Below are positions 26,305 through 34,679 of a stretch of 64,000 bases of DNA, one piece after another (position 1 is the first letter of the stretch; every line of letters starts with the position of its first letter). Origin of the DNA: Pedobacter frigidisoli (GTDB lineage Bacteria; Bacteroidota; Bacteroidia; Sphingobacteriales; Sphingobacteriaceae); contig NZ_SJSN01000011.1 of the NCBI RefSeq assembly GCF_004331675.1, positions 124,001-188,000 on the forward strand, written 5' to 3'. The notes beneath the pieces were generated by a model, which saw only the letters and a program-made list of their open reading frames with translations, ran no database searches and was not told the DNA's origin. The position numbers and the translations under genes were made by a program.

Positions 26305-27741
26305 ATGGAAAAACTACAGGAAGAAAATCCTACTAAAAGAAAATTAGGCCTTTTTGATGCCGTTATGCTGGTAATGGGTTCCATGATTGGAAGCGGTATT
26401 TTTATTGTGAGCGCCGATATTATGAGGAATTTAGGTTCTGGCTATTGGCTAATTGTTGTTTGGTTAATCACTGGAGTAATGACTGTTGCCGCAGCAATTT
26501 CTTATGGAGAACTTTCTTCTATGTTTCCTAAAGCGGGTGGTCAATACACTTACTTAAAAGAGATTTTTGGTAAAATGATGGGATTTCTATACGGTTGGGG
26601 ACTATTTACGGTAATCCAAACTGGAACTATTGCAGCTGTTGCAGTTGCCTTCGGTAAGTTTACAGCCTATTTAATACCAGCTTTAAATGATGCTGCTCCA
26701 ATTTTTCAAAGTGGAGGTTATAAAATTACCTGGATCCAAATTTTGGCTATTGGTGTTATTCTACTTCTTACCTATGTTAATACAAAGGGTGTTGAAGGTG
26801 GTAAGATATTGCAAAATCTTTTTACAGGATCGAAAATTGTCGCTTTAATTGGCTTAATTATTTTAGGTTTTATTTTAGTAAAAAGCAATTTTTGGAGCGA
26901 GAACATGAAGTTTGGTTGGGACGCTTTTAATAATCTAAAAACAGATGCAAGTGGAAACTTCCTTAAATCTGGATGGGAATCTATTTCTGGAATGACAATT
27001 ATGGGTGGAGTTGCAGCCGCAATGGTTGGTTCGGTATTTTCGAGCGTGGCTTGGGAAAACGTAACTTTTGTTTCGGGAGAAATAGAAAATCCTAAAAAAA
27101 ATATAGTGCGCTCTATGGTTTTGGGTACTTCGGCAGTAATGATTCTTTATTTATTGGTCAATTTTATCTACTTGAATACCTTAAATAGAGATGGGATAGC
27201 ATTTGCCGTCAATGATCGGGTAGCTGTTGGAGCCTCCGAACAAATTTTTGGTAGTGGAATAGGCACAATTGTAATGGCGGTATTAGTCATGATATCAACA
27301 TTTGGTTGCATCAATGGCTTGGTACTTGCGGGTTCGAGAGTTTTCCAAACCATGGCAAAAGACGGAATGTTCTTTAAGGCGGCCCTTGAAAACAATAAAA
27401 ATGGAGTTCCAGAAAAATCACTTTGGATGCAAGGAATTTGGGCCTGCGTTTTATGTTTGAGCGGTCAATATGGGAATCTTCTCGATATGATCTCCTTTGT
27501 TATCGTATTGTTTTATATGATTACCGTATTCGGTGTTATTTATTTAAGGTTAAAAAAACCTGATTTAGAAAGACCCTATAAAATATGGTTGTATCCTATT
27601 ACTCCAATCATTTATCTATTAATCGGTTCTGCATTCTGTATTTTACTGCTAATGTATAAACAACAATATACTTGGCCAGGCCTTATAATCGTTTTATTAG
27701 GTGTTCCGGTTTATTTATTTATCAATAGAAAAGCCGCATAA
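26305..27741 (+). CDS. APC-family amino acid permease (LAT/SteT-like)
   Basis: 478-residue inner membrane transporter with 12 predicted segments. GSMIGSGIFIVSADI marks the first helix and SYGELSSMFPKAGGQYTYLK the second/third, typical of the L-type amino acid exchanger branch of the APC superfamily. It has a long cytoplasmic loop after segment 5 and a GSVFSSVAWENVTFVSGEIE region. It is distinct from the permease at 22.2 kb (different branch), so this is not a recent duplication. It starts at ATG and is divergent from hppA across 249 AT-rich bases in which I could not fix a promoter. Confidence 0.88.
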   Translation: MEKLQEENPTKRKLGLFDAVMLVMGSMIGSGIFIVSADIMRNLGSGYWLIVVWLITGVMTVAAAISYGELSSMFPKAGGQYTYLKEIFGKMMGFLYGWGLFTVIQTGTIAAVAVAFGKFTAYLIPALNDAAPIFQSGGYKITWIQILAIGVILLLTYVNTKGVEGGKILQNLFTGSKIVALIGLIILGFILVKSNFWSENMKFGWDAFNNLKTDASGNFLKSGWESISGMTIMGGVAAAMVGSVFSSVAWENVTFVSGEIENPKKNIVRSMVLGTSAVMILYLLVNFIYLNTLNRDGIAFAVNDRVAVGASEQIFGSGIGTIVMAVLVMISTFGCINGLVLAGSRVFQTMAKDGMFFKAALENNKNGVPEKSLWMQGIWACVLCLSGQYGNLLDMISFVIVLFYMITVFGVIYLRLKKPDLERPYKIWLYPITPIIYLLIGSAFCILLLMYKQQYTWPGLIIVLLGVPVYLFINRKAA

Positions 27742-27877
27742 GTTAAATAGGCAGCCTGGAATCTCTGTCAAGAGCATATTTGTTTTAAAATAATTTGAAA
27801 AGCAAGGTTCGATGCTCTTCGGTTATGATAGTCCCGCACTCACTACAATCTTTTTGTTAAGGATTGTGCAATATCAA

Positions 27878-27907
27878 ACCTCGCAGGTTAAACCTGCGAG
27901 GTTTTTT
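27878..27907 (+). terminator. Strong hairpin with T-run (ACCTCGCAGGT)
   Basis: ACCTCGCAGGT / ACCTGCGAGGT with a 3-nt loop followed by TTTTTTG. It lies 136 nt after the permease stop, further than usual. CCTCGCAGG hairpins also occur as dispersed elements in Bacteroidota, so it may be a repeat that acts as a terminator. Confidence 0.7.
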
Positions 27908-27989
27908 GTGCAACAAAAAGTATTTTCGTATCGTTCGGGTTTAGCCAACTCAAATAATTGCAAGAAAGAGAGTGCCTAAACCCGATATA

Positions 27990-28087
27990 CGCGGAAAGCT
28001 CCCGATTTAAGCTTCTGGATTTTGTTTCTATTTGGTATGCTTGTTAGTTTGCACAGGTTTCTTCGGGACTTGCAGCATTAGCGGGAA
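27990..28087. repeat. Dispersed repeat B, copy 2
   Basis: CGCGGAAAGCTCCCGAT followed about 60 nt later by GGACTTGCAGCATTAGCGGG. Both blocks match repeat B copy 1 at 10468 in order and orientation (19 of 21 positions in the second block), with a longer spacer here. Confidence 0.55.
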
Positions 28088-28185
28088 CCAACCTAAACAT
28101 GAAATGCTGTCTTTGCTTTCTAAAGAAAATATTATCACCTTGCAATCTTGACTTTTCAAGGCTAACATATTAATACTATAATGTG

Positions 28186-28193
28186 TATTTTTG
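28186..28193 (+). promoter_or_regulatory. -7 promoter box of the radical SAM gene, 6 nt before the ATG
   Basis: TATTTTTG matches TAnnTTTG; the ATG at 28200 follows after TGGCAA. The TTG at 28191, an apparent earlier start, lies in this box. Expected transcription start is at or next to the ATG. Confidence 0.55.
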
Positions 28194-28199
28194 TGGCAA

Positions 28200-29147
28200 A
28201 TGGGAACACTGGTAGATTTAGGAATAAAGGGGTATAGAAGTTACGGCATACATTTACGTGAAAAATATAACGGACAACGTGTATTTAAGGTAATTGTAGA
28301 TGGCGGTTTTACTTGCCCAAACCGTGATGGAAGCAAGGGCTTCGGCGGTTGTACTTATTGCAACGTAGATTCGTTTACACCAGAGCCTTCCCGTAAATTA
28401 CCTACCATAAAAGAACAGTTAGAAGAGGGAATTAAACGAGCTAGAACCAGTTATCGTGCAGATAAGTTCATTGTTTATTTTCAACCAAATACCAATACTT
28501 ACGCTCCAGTTCATTATTTAAAAATGATGTATGATGAAGCTTTATCCGTAAATACGGAAGATATAGTAGGGTTTTCAGTGGGTACTCGTCCTGATTGTAT
28601 TGATGCCGAGAAAGTTGCTTTATTAGAAAGTTATGCAGATCGGTTTGATGTGGATTTGGAAATGGGCATGGAGTCTATCTATGATGAAACCCTCAATCAG
28701 ATTAATAGAGGCTGTAGCCACGGAGAGTTTGTGGCAGCCGTTGAACTTTTAAAAAACAGCAAATTGGATTTATGTGTGCACACCATTTTTGGTTTTCCTT
28801 GGGAGACCAAAGAAATGATGTTGGGTTACATTCACGAAATCAACCGCTTCCCTCAAATTAAGTTTGTTAAATTTCATCATCTACATATCGTTGAGGGTTC
28901 TATAATGGGCTCGAAATATAAAAAGGAGCCGTTTAAGTTATTTAGCTTAGCAGAATATACTGATCTACTTTGCGAATTGATCCCACTCTTACGTCCGGAT
29001 ATTGTAATTCAAAGACTTTTCGGTATTTCAGACTGGGATTTGCTGATTGCGCCAAATTGGGGGTTAAATAAATCGGCAATTCAAACATATATTGATAAAG
29101 AAATCGAAAAAAGAGGCGTTGTTCAGGGTTCGCTGTATTTGTTGTAA
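28200..29147 (+). CDS. TIGR01212 (YhcC-like) radical SAM protein
   Basis: 315 residues. Radical SAM enzyme with a 4Fe-4S site formed by a first Cys in TCPNRDGS and a CTYC pair in GGCTYCNVDSF. The KFIVYFQPNTNTYAP and GFSVGTRPDC segments and VDLEMGMESIYDETL are family hallmarks of YhcC/TIGR01212 proteins, which resemble the Elp3 radical SAM fold. The biological reaction is not firmly known; RNA modification has been suggested for relatives. The start is ATG 28200. It ends in a strong terminator and stands alone. Confidence 0.9.
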   Translation: MGTLVDLGIKGYRSYGIHLREKYNGQRVFKVIVDGGFTCPNRDGSKGFGGCTYCNVDSFTPEPSRKLPTIKEQLEEGIKRARTSYRADKFIVYFQPNTNTYAPVHYLKMMYDEALSVNTEDIVGFSVGTRPDCIDAEKVALLESYADRFDVDLEMGMESIYDETLNQINRGCSHGEFVAAVELLKNSKLDLCVHTIFGFPWETKEMMLGYIHEINRFPQIKFVKFHHLHIVEGSIMGSKYKKEPFKLFSLAEYTDLLCELIPLLRPDIVIQRLFGISDWDLLIAPNWGLNKSAIQTYIDKEIEKRGVVQGSLYLL

Positions 29148-29177
29148 AATTTCTATTTTTTAGAATAAAAATTATAA

Positions 29178-29203
29178 AACCAACGAAAACTTCGTTGGTT
29201 TTT
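29178..29203 (+). terminator. Intrinsic terminator after the radical SAM gene
   Basis: AACCAACGAA / TTCGTTGGTT stem with AAC loop, then TTTCTTTTG; 30 nt past the stop. Confidence 0.88.
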
Positions 29204-29492
29204 CTTTTGTGACATTTTTTTTTAGTCAATTTTTTATAAATTATAGGTAAAATGATATAATTGATATAAAAACTGTGATTTTGAGTTTATTAAAAACCCC
29301 TCTGTAATTCCCTATATTTTTTTGTTATTTTTATTTTTAAAGGTTTTTTTTGAGTTGTTTTACAAAAATTGGTTGTTTTTGTTAGAATATTTCTATTCAA
29401 TGGTGTAAAAACTACAATATGTCGTATTTTTATAAAAATTATTCTCAGATAAATCAACTATTTAACCATACAAACAAATTAAACTAAAAACT
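29204..29492. other. AT-rich leader region upstream of the ammonium transporter gene
   Basis: About 290 bases, strongly T-rich on the plus strand, with no open frame. It must hold the promoter and nitrogen control of amt, but I found no sigma-54 type TGGC..TTGC pair and no clean TAnnTTTG box at a useful distance. Confidence 0.45.
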
Positions 29493-30881
29493 ATGAGTAA
29501 ATTCTCCTTTAAACAGTTTGCGCCCTTTGCAGTTTTAATGATTCTCGCAATTTGCGCTCTATTTATTCCACTTCTACCAAATTTTGATGAAGGTAAATAC
29601 AGTGCACCTGATATTGCTTTCGTATTAATCTCTGCTGCCTTGGTGTTTTTAATGACTCCAGGTTTGGCATTTTTCTATGGCGGGATGGTTCATCGCAAAA
29701 ACGTATTATCTACCATGATTAAAAGTGTTGTAGCTGCGGGCGTAATTACTGTACTTTGGACAGTAGTAGGTTTCAGTTTGGCATTTGGGGATTCGATAGG
29801 TGGGTTTATTGGAGATCCAAGAACTTATTTGTTTTTTCAAGGTGTAAATTCAGGGCCAGCATGGGGAACTATTCCTTTATCATTGTTTGCTGTGTTCCAA
29901 TTAATGTTCGCCATTATTACTCCAGGATTAGTTGTTGGAGCTGTAGCAGAACGTATTAAATTTACTTCTTACATTTTGTTTATCGTATTATTTGCATTAT
30001 TTGTTTACTCTCCTTTAGCACATTGGACATGGTCTGCTGGTGGTTTCTTATTGAAAATGGGTGTACTAGATTTTGCTGGTGGTACAGTTGTACACATCTC
30101 TGCTGGTATGGCTGCCTTAGCTGGTGCATTGGTATTGAAACGTAGAAAATCTCACTTGGAGCATAAAGAAGTTCCACCTGCAAATATTCCTTACGTATTA
30201 ATTGGTACTGGTTTATTATGGTTCGGTTGGTTCGGTTTTAACGCAGGTTCTGCATTAGGTGCAAACGCATTAGCTGTTTCTGCATTTATTACCACCAATA
30301 CTGCCGCTGGTGCTGCTGGTTTATCTTGGATGTTCTTTGACGTTGCAAGGGGTAAAAAACCATCTGTATTAGGTTTCTGTATTGGTGCCGTAGTTGGTTT
30401 AGTTGCCATTACGCCTGGCGCTGGTTTCGTGAGTATTCCATCGAGTATATTTATTGGTGCTATTGCCGCAGTAGTTTCTAACCTTGTAGTTTCATGGAAA
30501 CAAAAAACTAGTTTAGATGATACTTTAGATGTATTTCCTTGCCATGGTGTTGGAGGTATTGTAGGTATGATCTTAACAGGTGTTTTTGCTACTAAAACTG
30601 TAAATAGCTTAGGTGCTGATGGTTTATTCTATGGCAACGCAGAGTTTTTCTTTACTCAATTAAAAGGTGCTGCAATTGTAGTGGTATTCAGTTTTGTGGT
30701 ATCATTTATCATCTTCAAGTTCATTAATTTAATTCAACCAATTCGCGTATCAGAAGAAGAGGAAGAAATGGGTCTTGATGAATCACAACACAACGAAAAA
30801 TACTCTCAAGGTACATTGTTGGTAGAAGACAAAGCAATATATGTAGAGAAAAACAGTCCACTTACGGAAACAATATCTTAA
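29493..30881 (+). CDS. amt: Ammonium transporter (Amt/MEP/Rh family)
   Basis: 462-residue inner membrane ammonium channel with 11-12 helices. Hallmarks are the helix 1-2 segment LVFLMTPGLAFFYGGMVHRKN, the first pore histidine in VVHISAGMAALAG, and the second in FPCHGVGGIVGMILTG. An N-terminal hydrophobic stretch (about 10-28) could be a signal peptide or extra helix. The C-terminal tail is extended and acidic (about residues 415-462), longer than the GlnK-binding tail of E. coli AmtB. No glnB/glnK gene adjoins; instead an outer membrane porin gene follows 39 nt later, so nitrogen uptake across both membranes may be coupled. Confidence 0.95.
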   Translation: MSKFSFKQFAPFAVLMILAICALFIPLLPNFDEGKYSAPDIAFVLISAALVFLMTPGLAFFYGGMVHRKNVLSTMIKSVVAAGVITVLWTVVGFSLAFGDSIGGFIGDPRTYLFFQGVNSGPAWGTIPLSLFAVFQLMFAIITPGLVVGAVAERIKFTSYILFIVLFALFVYSPLAHWTWSAGGFLLKMGVLDFAGGTVVHISAGMAALAGALVLKRRKSHLEHKEVPPANIPYVLIGTGLLWFGWFGFNAGSALGANALAVSAFITTNTAAGAAGLSWMFFDVARGKKPSVLGFCIGAVVGLVAITPGAGFVSIPSSIFIGAIAAVVSNLVVSWKQKTSLDDTLDVFPCHGVGGIVGMILTGVFATKTVNSLGADGLFYGNAEFFFTQLKGAAIVVVFSFVVSFIIFKFINLIQPIRVSEEEEEMGLDESQHNEKYSQGTLLVEDKAIYVEKNSPLTETIS

Positions 30882-30920
30882 AGATTTTAATCAAATATCT
30901 AAACCCCAATAAGCTCAAAC

Positions 30921-31937
30921 ATGAAGAAATTTTTAACCGCCATTTTCGCAATGGCAAGCACTACGTGTGCCCTCGCACAGGAAACGACAACCTCTCCACT
31001 TGAAATTTCAGGATCGGTTGATACCTATTTTAAGTACGATTTTGCAAAACAACCCAACATTACTACATCTTTCGCTTCAGATCATAATTCCATTTCTTTG
31101 GGAATGATAGATTTGGTTTTGAAAAAGAAAACTGGTAAGGCATCATTTGTTGGAGAACTTTCTTTTGGTCCAAGAGGCCAAACTCAATCTATTCCCGATG
31201 CTGCAAGTGGAGGTTCATCTTTTCACATTCAAAACCTTTATGTAAACTATGAATTTACAGATCAGTTTTCAATGACAGCTGGTTATATGGGAACCTTTAT
31301 CGGTTATGAAGTAATTTCACCAGTAGGAAACTTTAACTATTCAACTTCTTACTTATTCACTAACGGCCCTTTCCAAAATGCGGGTATTAAGGCTACTTAT
31401 AAATTCAGTGATAAAGTGAGCTTAATGGCTGGTTTATTCAACGATTGGAATGTTTATTCTGCTACAAGAGGTGTTTCTGCTGTTGGTGGCCAGTTAATGG
31501 TAGCGCCGGTTGAAGGTTGGACAGCTTACCTAAATGTATTATCTGGCGCTGGTGGCGGCGGTTATGGTACTATTGAAGATTTAACTACCTCTTACCAAAT
31601 TACAGAGAAATTTAAATTGGGCTTAAATGCTGCAAATTACGATGTAGATAATGATGGTGGCGGTTATTCTGGTGTAGCTTTATATCCTCAATATGCAGTT
31701 GCTGATGCGGTAACTTTAGGTTTAAGAGGTGAGTATTTTAAAACTAAAAATATTGGTGGTGCTGGTGCAACTAAATATACTGCAGTAACATTTACAGCTA
31801 ACATTAAATCTGGTGGTTTAACTTTTATTCCTGAGATAAGAATGGATCACAATGGTGATAAACCATTTGTAAAAGAAAATTTAATGGCAGCACCAAATGC
31901 AGGTCAATTCTCTTTAGCAGCAGTTTACGCTTTTTAA
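30921..31937 (+). CDS. Outer membrane beta-barrel porin (porin-2/BBP2-like)
   Basis: 338 residues with a signal peptide (cleaved after ALA, about residue 19). The barrel shows alternating strands with LEISGSVDTYFKYDF at the start, FHIQNLYVNYEF, MTAGYMGTFIGYEVISP, and a C-terminal FSLAAVYAF ending in Phe. This matches the outer membrane beta-barrel porin-2 group common in Bacteroidota. It lies 39 nt downstream of amt and before a terminator, so amt-porin form a two-gene operon. Inferred role: a diffusion path for ammonium or a small nitrogen source through the outer membrane. Confidence 0.8.
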   Translation: MKKFLTAIFAMASTTCALAQETTTSPLEISGSVDTYFKYDFAKQPNITTSFASDHNSISLGMIDLVLKKKTGKASFVGELSFGPRGQTQSIPDAASGGSSFHIQNLYVNYEFTDQFSMTAGYMGTFIGYEVISPVGNFNYSTSYLFTNGPFQNAGIKATYKFSDKVSLMAGLFNDWNVYSATRGVSAVGGQLMVAPVEGWTAYLNVLSGAGGGGYGTIEDLTTSYQITEKFKLGLNAANYDVDNDGGGYSGVALYPQYAVADAVTLGLRGEYFKTKNIGGAGATKYTAVTFTANIKSGGLTFIPEIRMDHNGDKPFVKENLMAAPNAGQFSLAAVYAF

Positions 31938-31960
31938 GGGAATATCCAATTTTTAATAAG

Positions 31961-31992
31961 GCCGCCCCAATGTGAAATTGGGACGGCTTTTT
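31961..31992 (+). terminator. Intrinsic terminator after the amt-porin operon
   Basis: GCCGCCCCAAT / ATTGGGACGGC stem with one mismatch and a GTGAA loop (31961-31987), then TTTTTATT; 24 nt past the porin stop. Confidence 0.88.
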
Positions 31993-32031
31993 ATTAACTT
32001 TATTTTTAGCTTAGTACAATAATCCATTCAG

Positions 32032-32613
32032 ATGAAGTATACATTAATCTTATTCCTAGCTGTTTTTTCAATAAAATTATCTGCTCAACAAAAGCAGTTT
32101 CCAAAAGACGACAACGGGAAATTTATTTATTATAAAGTGGTTGATTCACAAGTTCTAAGTAAAAAGATCCTGTTGGAAAGGGCAGTTAGTTTTATAAATG
32201 ATGTTCAAAAAAAGAATCTGAAACAAGAAACTTTAACAGATACTTCCATCACTGCAAAAGGTAAACTCGTAATTGATAAAACAATTTTAGTAGCCGGACA
32301 CCCCAGTGGGGAAGTGAGCTACAATTTTGTATTCGAAGCCAGAGATGGGAAATACAGATTTTGGTTAACTGATTTCGAATTTATCCCTTATAAACGCGAT
32401 CGTTATGGCAATTTCGTGGCATCAACAAATATTGGTACACCGTTAGAAAAAACCGTAAGTAAGCTTAGCATTGGTGAATGGAAAGACATTCAATCGAGTG
32501 CCTATCTTAAGGCTATTAAATTTGGTGAGGAACTTAAAAAATATGTGGCGACGGAGAAAGTAAACAAGAAAACTGCAAAAGCTCCTGAGACAATATCTAC
32601 AAAAAAGTGGTAA
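32032..32613 (+). CDS. DUF4468 domain-containing secreted protein
   Basis: 193 residues with a signal peptide (cleaved after LSA, about residue 18). The mature part fits DUF4468 (TBP-like fold): an N-terminal VVDSQVLSKKILLERAVSFI helix, strands with ITAKGKLVI and SYNFVFEARDGKYRFWLTDF, then a helical C-terminus ending in a Lys-rich tail. Bacteroidota often carry several such periplasmic proteins; the function is unknown. It stands alone, convergent with the SRPBCC gene. Confidence 0.75.
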   Translation: MKYTLILFLAVFSIKLSAQQKQFPKDDNGKFIYYKVVDSQVLSKKILLERAVSFINDVQKKNLKQETLTDTSITAKGKLVIDKTILVAGHPSGEVSYNFVFEARDGKYRFWLTDFEFIPYKRDRYGNFVASTNIGTPLEKTVSKLSIGEWKDIQSSAYLKAIKFGEELKKYVATEKVNKKTAKAPETISTKKW

Positions 32614-32643
32614 CGATATTTGAGATTTATTGTTGGAATGAAG

Positions 32644-33111
32644 TTACATCTTTCCAAAAAGTTCTTGTACCTTTTTATATCTAAAATTAAAAATCTCATT
32701 AATTTTTTTCTTTAAGGTAATGGAATTTGCCATTTTACCAATAGGTCCGAAGCCGACAGCATAATGCAGGATATCATGCATAAGAACCCCGCCATCTATC
32801 TTTTTAAAATGGTGTTGGTGATGCCAAAATGCAAATGGACCAAAGCGTTGCTCATCAATGAAGTATTCCTTGTCTTTAACATGGGTAATTTCGGTCATCC
32901 AATCTAGCTTTATTCCCAAAAGGGGAGAAACTTTATAGGTGATAATTAATCCTGGATACATTTTTATCTTATCCATTCCAGGTGAGGTTACATCAAAAGT
33001 CATGTCTTTTGGTGTAATTTCAGTTAGGTTTAATGGAGAGGAAAAAAAATCCCATGCGGTATCTAAATCAACAGGGATTTCTTGGTTAAATTCTATTCTA
33101 TAGGTTTTCAA
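32644..33111 (-). CDS. SRPBCC-family protein
   Basis: 155 residues, cytoplasmic, with the START-like SRPBCC fold. The N-terminal strand and VDLDTAWDFFSSPLNLTEITP, the YKVSPLLGIKLDWMTEITHV strand pair, and the FGPFAFWHHQHHF motif match ligand-binding SRPBCC proteins, some annotated as cell division inhibitor or cyclase-like. The ligand is unknown. The only good start is TTG at 33111, four codons after an in-frame TAA; no ATG fits. It lies 32 nt after the TlpA-like gene and is probably cotranscribed with it. Confidence 0.78.
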   Translation of the reverse strand: MKTYRIEFNQEIPVDLDTAWDFFSSPLNLTEITPKDMTFDVTSPGMDKIKMYPGLIITYKVSPLLGIKLDWMTEITHVKDKEYFIDEQRFGPFAFWHHQHHFKKIDGGVLMHDILHYAVGFGPIGKMANSITLKKKINEIFNFRYKKVQELFGKM

Positions 33112-33143
33112 AATATTGCTTTATTGAGTTAACAGCAATACTG

Positions 33144-33674
33144 CTATTTTGTTGCAGAAATCGATTTTAATTTAGTGTCTATCAATTTTACAAGTGCCTT
33201 GAACTCTTTATCCTCATAGCCGATGGATTGATAAATGATTTTGCCATTTTCATCAATCAGAATATTTCTAGGAATGGATTGTTTTGCAAACTTGCTAAAA
33301 ATATTTCTATCCAAATCTGGAAGTATAGGAAAAGTAAATTCTTTTTTTGATTTGTATGGTGTTAATTTATCCCAACCTTCTTCCCTTCCAAATACAAAGA
33401 ACGCGAAATTTTTATCAGCCTTATGTTTATCCCAAATCTCTTTTTGAGCCAATGGAAGTTCTGTATTGCAAGGAGGGCACCAAGTTGCAAATAGATTGAT
33501 CAGTATCAGCTTTCCTTTATAATCGGAAATATTAACGGTTTTTCCTTTTTCAATCTCAAAACTGAAAGCAGGCGCATTGTCGCCAATTTTAGTGTTGGTG
33601 CCTTCATCTTCGTTTTGTGCGAAAGCGGTAATACAGAATAGCGAGATAATAAGGGAAAGGAATATCTTTTTCAT
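33144..33674 (-). CDS. TlpA-like thiol-disulfide oxidoreductase
   Basis: 176 residues, secreted (signal peptide cleaved after AFA, about residue 19). The thioredoxin fold carries the redox pair in FATWCPPCNTELP and a cis-Pro region SIPRNILIDENGKII. The N-terminal NAPAFSFEIEKGKTVNISDY is typical of the TlpA/ResA periplasmic group that reduces or exchanges disulfides, for instance during cytochrome c maturation. It lies between the YkuK and SRPBCC genes on one strand with short gaps (49 and 32 nt), an operon of unclear joint purpose. Confidence 0.88.
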   Translation of the reverse strand: MKKIFLSLIISLFCITAFAQNEDEGTNTKIGDNAPAFSFEIEKGKTVNISDYKGKLILINLFATWCPPCNTELPLAQKEIWDKHKADKNFAFFVFGREEGWDKLTPYKSKKEFTFPILPDLDRNIFSKFAKQSIPRNILIDENGKIIYQSIGYEDKEFKALVKLIDTKLKSISATK

Positions 33675-33723
33675 AAATAGGGATTATATGTTAAAGATAC
33701 TCCTAAATAATTTCTTTTCAAAT

Positions 33724-34197
33724 CTAGTGCACCATTTTATCGGCGCAGGTAGAGCTTGCAAATGCTTCGGGTTTAGCCTTGAAAATAAAACCCATGCTTA
33801 GGATGTAACCCATTGCATCGTTCAAAGCCTTGTTCGATTTGAATGATGGATTGGTGTTAATATCTGCATGAACTTCCAGCGCAACATCGTAAATGTCGAG
33901 CAAATCGCAAATGGAATAGGCCGTTTCAATAGATTTTTGTACTTCCATTAACATGCGCTCCTTAATACTTACTTGTTGTGAGCTTTTCTCTTGGTGGATG
34001 TACATAAAGCCCCCATGATGCTCTCTTACTAATACAATTACGGTTGCAAAATCTGTAAGCGTACCTTTAACTTGAGAATCGGTTCCGATACAGACTTTTA
34101 ATTTAAAGCCGTTTTCAGTTTCCCTAATAATAGCTTTTTCAACTTCTTCTAGGATGGAAGATTGGATAACTTCACCACTAAATTTTTTCCATGTCAT
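33724..34197 (-). CDS. YkuK-family RNase H-like protein (DUF458)
   Basis: 157 residues, predicted cytoplasmic. The CIGTDSQVKGT segment gives the first acidic residue of an RNase H-like fold, followed by FATVIVLVREHHGG, a long helix (IKERMLMEVQKSIETAY), and ALEVHADINTNPSFKSN with the next acidic residue. This fits the YkuK/DUF458 family of predicted nuclease-like proteins of unknown role. It is the first gene of a likely three-gene minus-strand group with TlpA-like and SRPBCC genes. It starts at ATG. Confidence 0.82.
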   Translation of the reverse strand: MTWKKFSGEVIQSSILEEVEKAIIRETENGFKLKVCIGTDSQVKGTLTDFATVIVLVREHHGGFMYIHQEKSSQQVSIKERMLMEVQKSIETAYSICDLLDIYDVALEVHADINTNPSFKSNKALNDAMGYILSMGFIFKAKPEAFASSTCADKMVH

Positions 34198-34406
34198 ACA
34201 TTGTGTTTTTTGAGGTTAACAAATGGTAATCAGGTTTTTATAAAAATAGGAGCAATAAATTAAATGTGTGTTAAGTTTAGATTGTTTATTTGCTAACAAA
34301 TATTTAGTTATCAACAAGTTAGTTCTTTTAGTTGATCTTGCCTCTAAATTTTTTGAAACAAATAATTTTACCTGTCGTTACTATTGTATAATTAACTAAA
34401 ATAAAT

Positions 34407-34631
34407 ATGATGATGAGCACAGAATTAATTCAAGAATTTCAGTTATTACAAAACAGTAGGGCTAATAAATTTGCAGATGATATGGCTGATAGAATTTCAT
34501 CTTCAGTAGATGCCGTTCATGAAATTGTATCTTCATCACTATCCAAAAGAGGAAGTATGCTAATTGCCCTAGATAGCCGATTAAATTTTAAAATTTTTAG
34601 AAATTTAAAGCGACGTTTTTTCAAACAGTAA
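34407..34631 (+). CDS. Small hypothetical protein (74 residues)
   Basis: Encodes a mostly helical, soluble-looking protein: an amphipathic N-terminal half (TELIQEFQLLQNSRANKFAD, then DMADRISSSV) and a basic C-terminus (FKIFRNLKRRFFKQ). Three consecutive ATGs (34407, 34410, 34413) could serve as start. Upstream TTTG (34352-34355) and TACTATTG (34379-34386) form a one-mismatch promoter with a 23-nt spacer. I recognise no family. Coding potential looks real from composition and the promoter. Confidence 0.55.
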   Translation: MMMSTELIQEFQLLQNSRANKFADDMADRISSSVDAVHEIVSSSLSKRGSMLIALDSRLNFKIFRNLKRRFFKQ

Positions 34632-34664
34632 AAACTCGTAGTTTTTAGCCATAATAGAAATGAT

Positions 34665-34672
34665 TACCTTTG
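34665..34672 (+). promoter_or_regulatory. -7 promoter box of the helicase gene, 7 nt before the ATG
   Basis: TACCTTTG matches TAnnTTTG; a TTTT at 34642-34645 sits 19 nt upstream as a weak -33. The ATG at 34680 follows after TGGCAGA, so transcription should start within about 3 nt of the start codon. Confidence 0.55.
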
Positions 34673-34679
34673 TGGCAGA

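Larger units (their letters stand above)
27742..28199. other. Intergenic region with terminator and repeat B
   Basis: About 460 bases with no credible gene. It contains a very strong hairpin with T-run at 27878-27907, an ACAATC/GATTGT dyad before it, the second copy of repeat B at 27990-28087, and the -7 box of the next gene at its right edge. Confidence 0.65.

Noticed and set aside
27878..27907. The AACCTCGCAGG hairpin as an attachment site or inverted-repeat end of a mobile element
   Set aside because: Stem-loop plus T-run is fully explained as a terminator, and no transposase or integrase is nearby.
29204..29492. Sigma-54 promoter or riboswitch upstream of amt
   Set aside because: No TGGC-N-TTGC pair at proper spacing and no stable conserved-looking fold; only AT-rich sequence.
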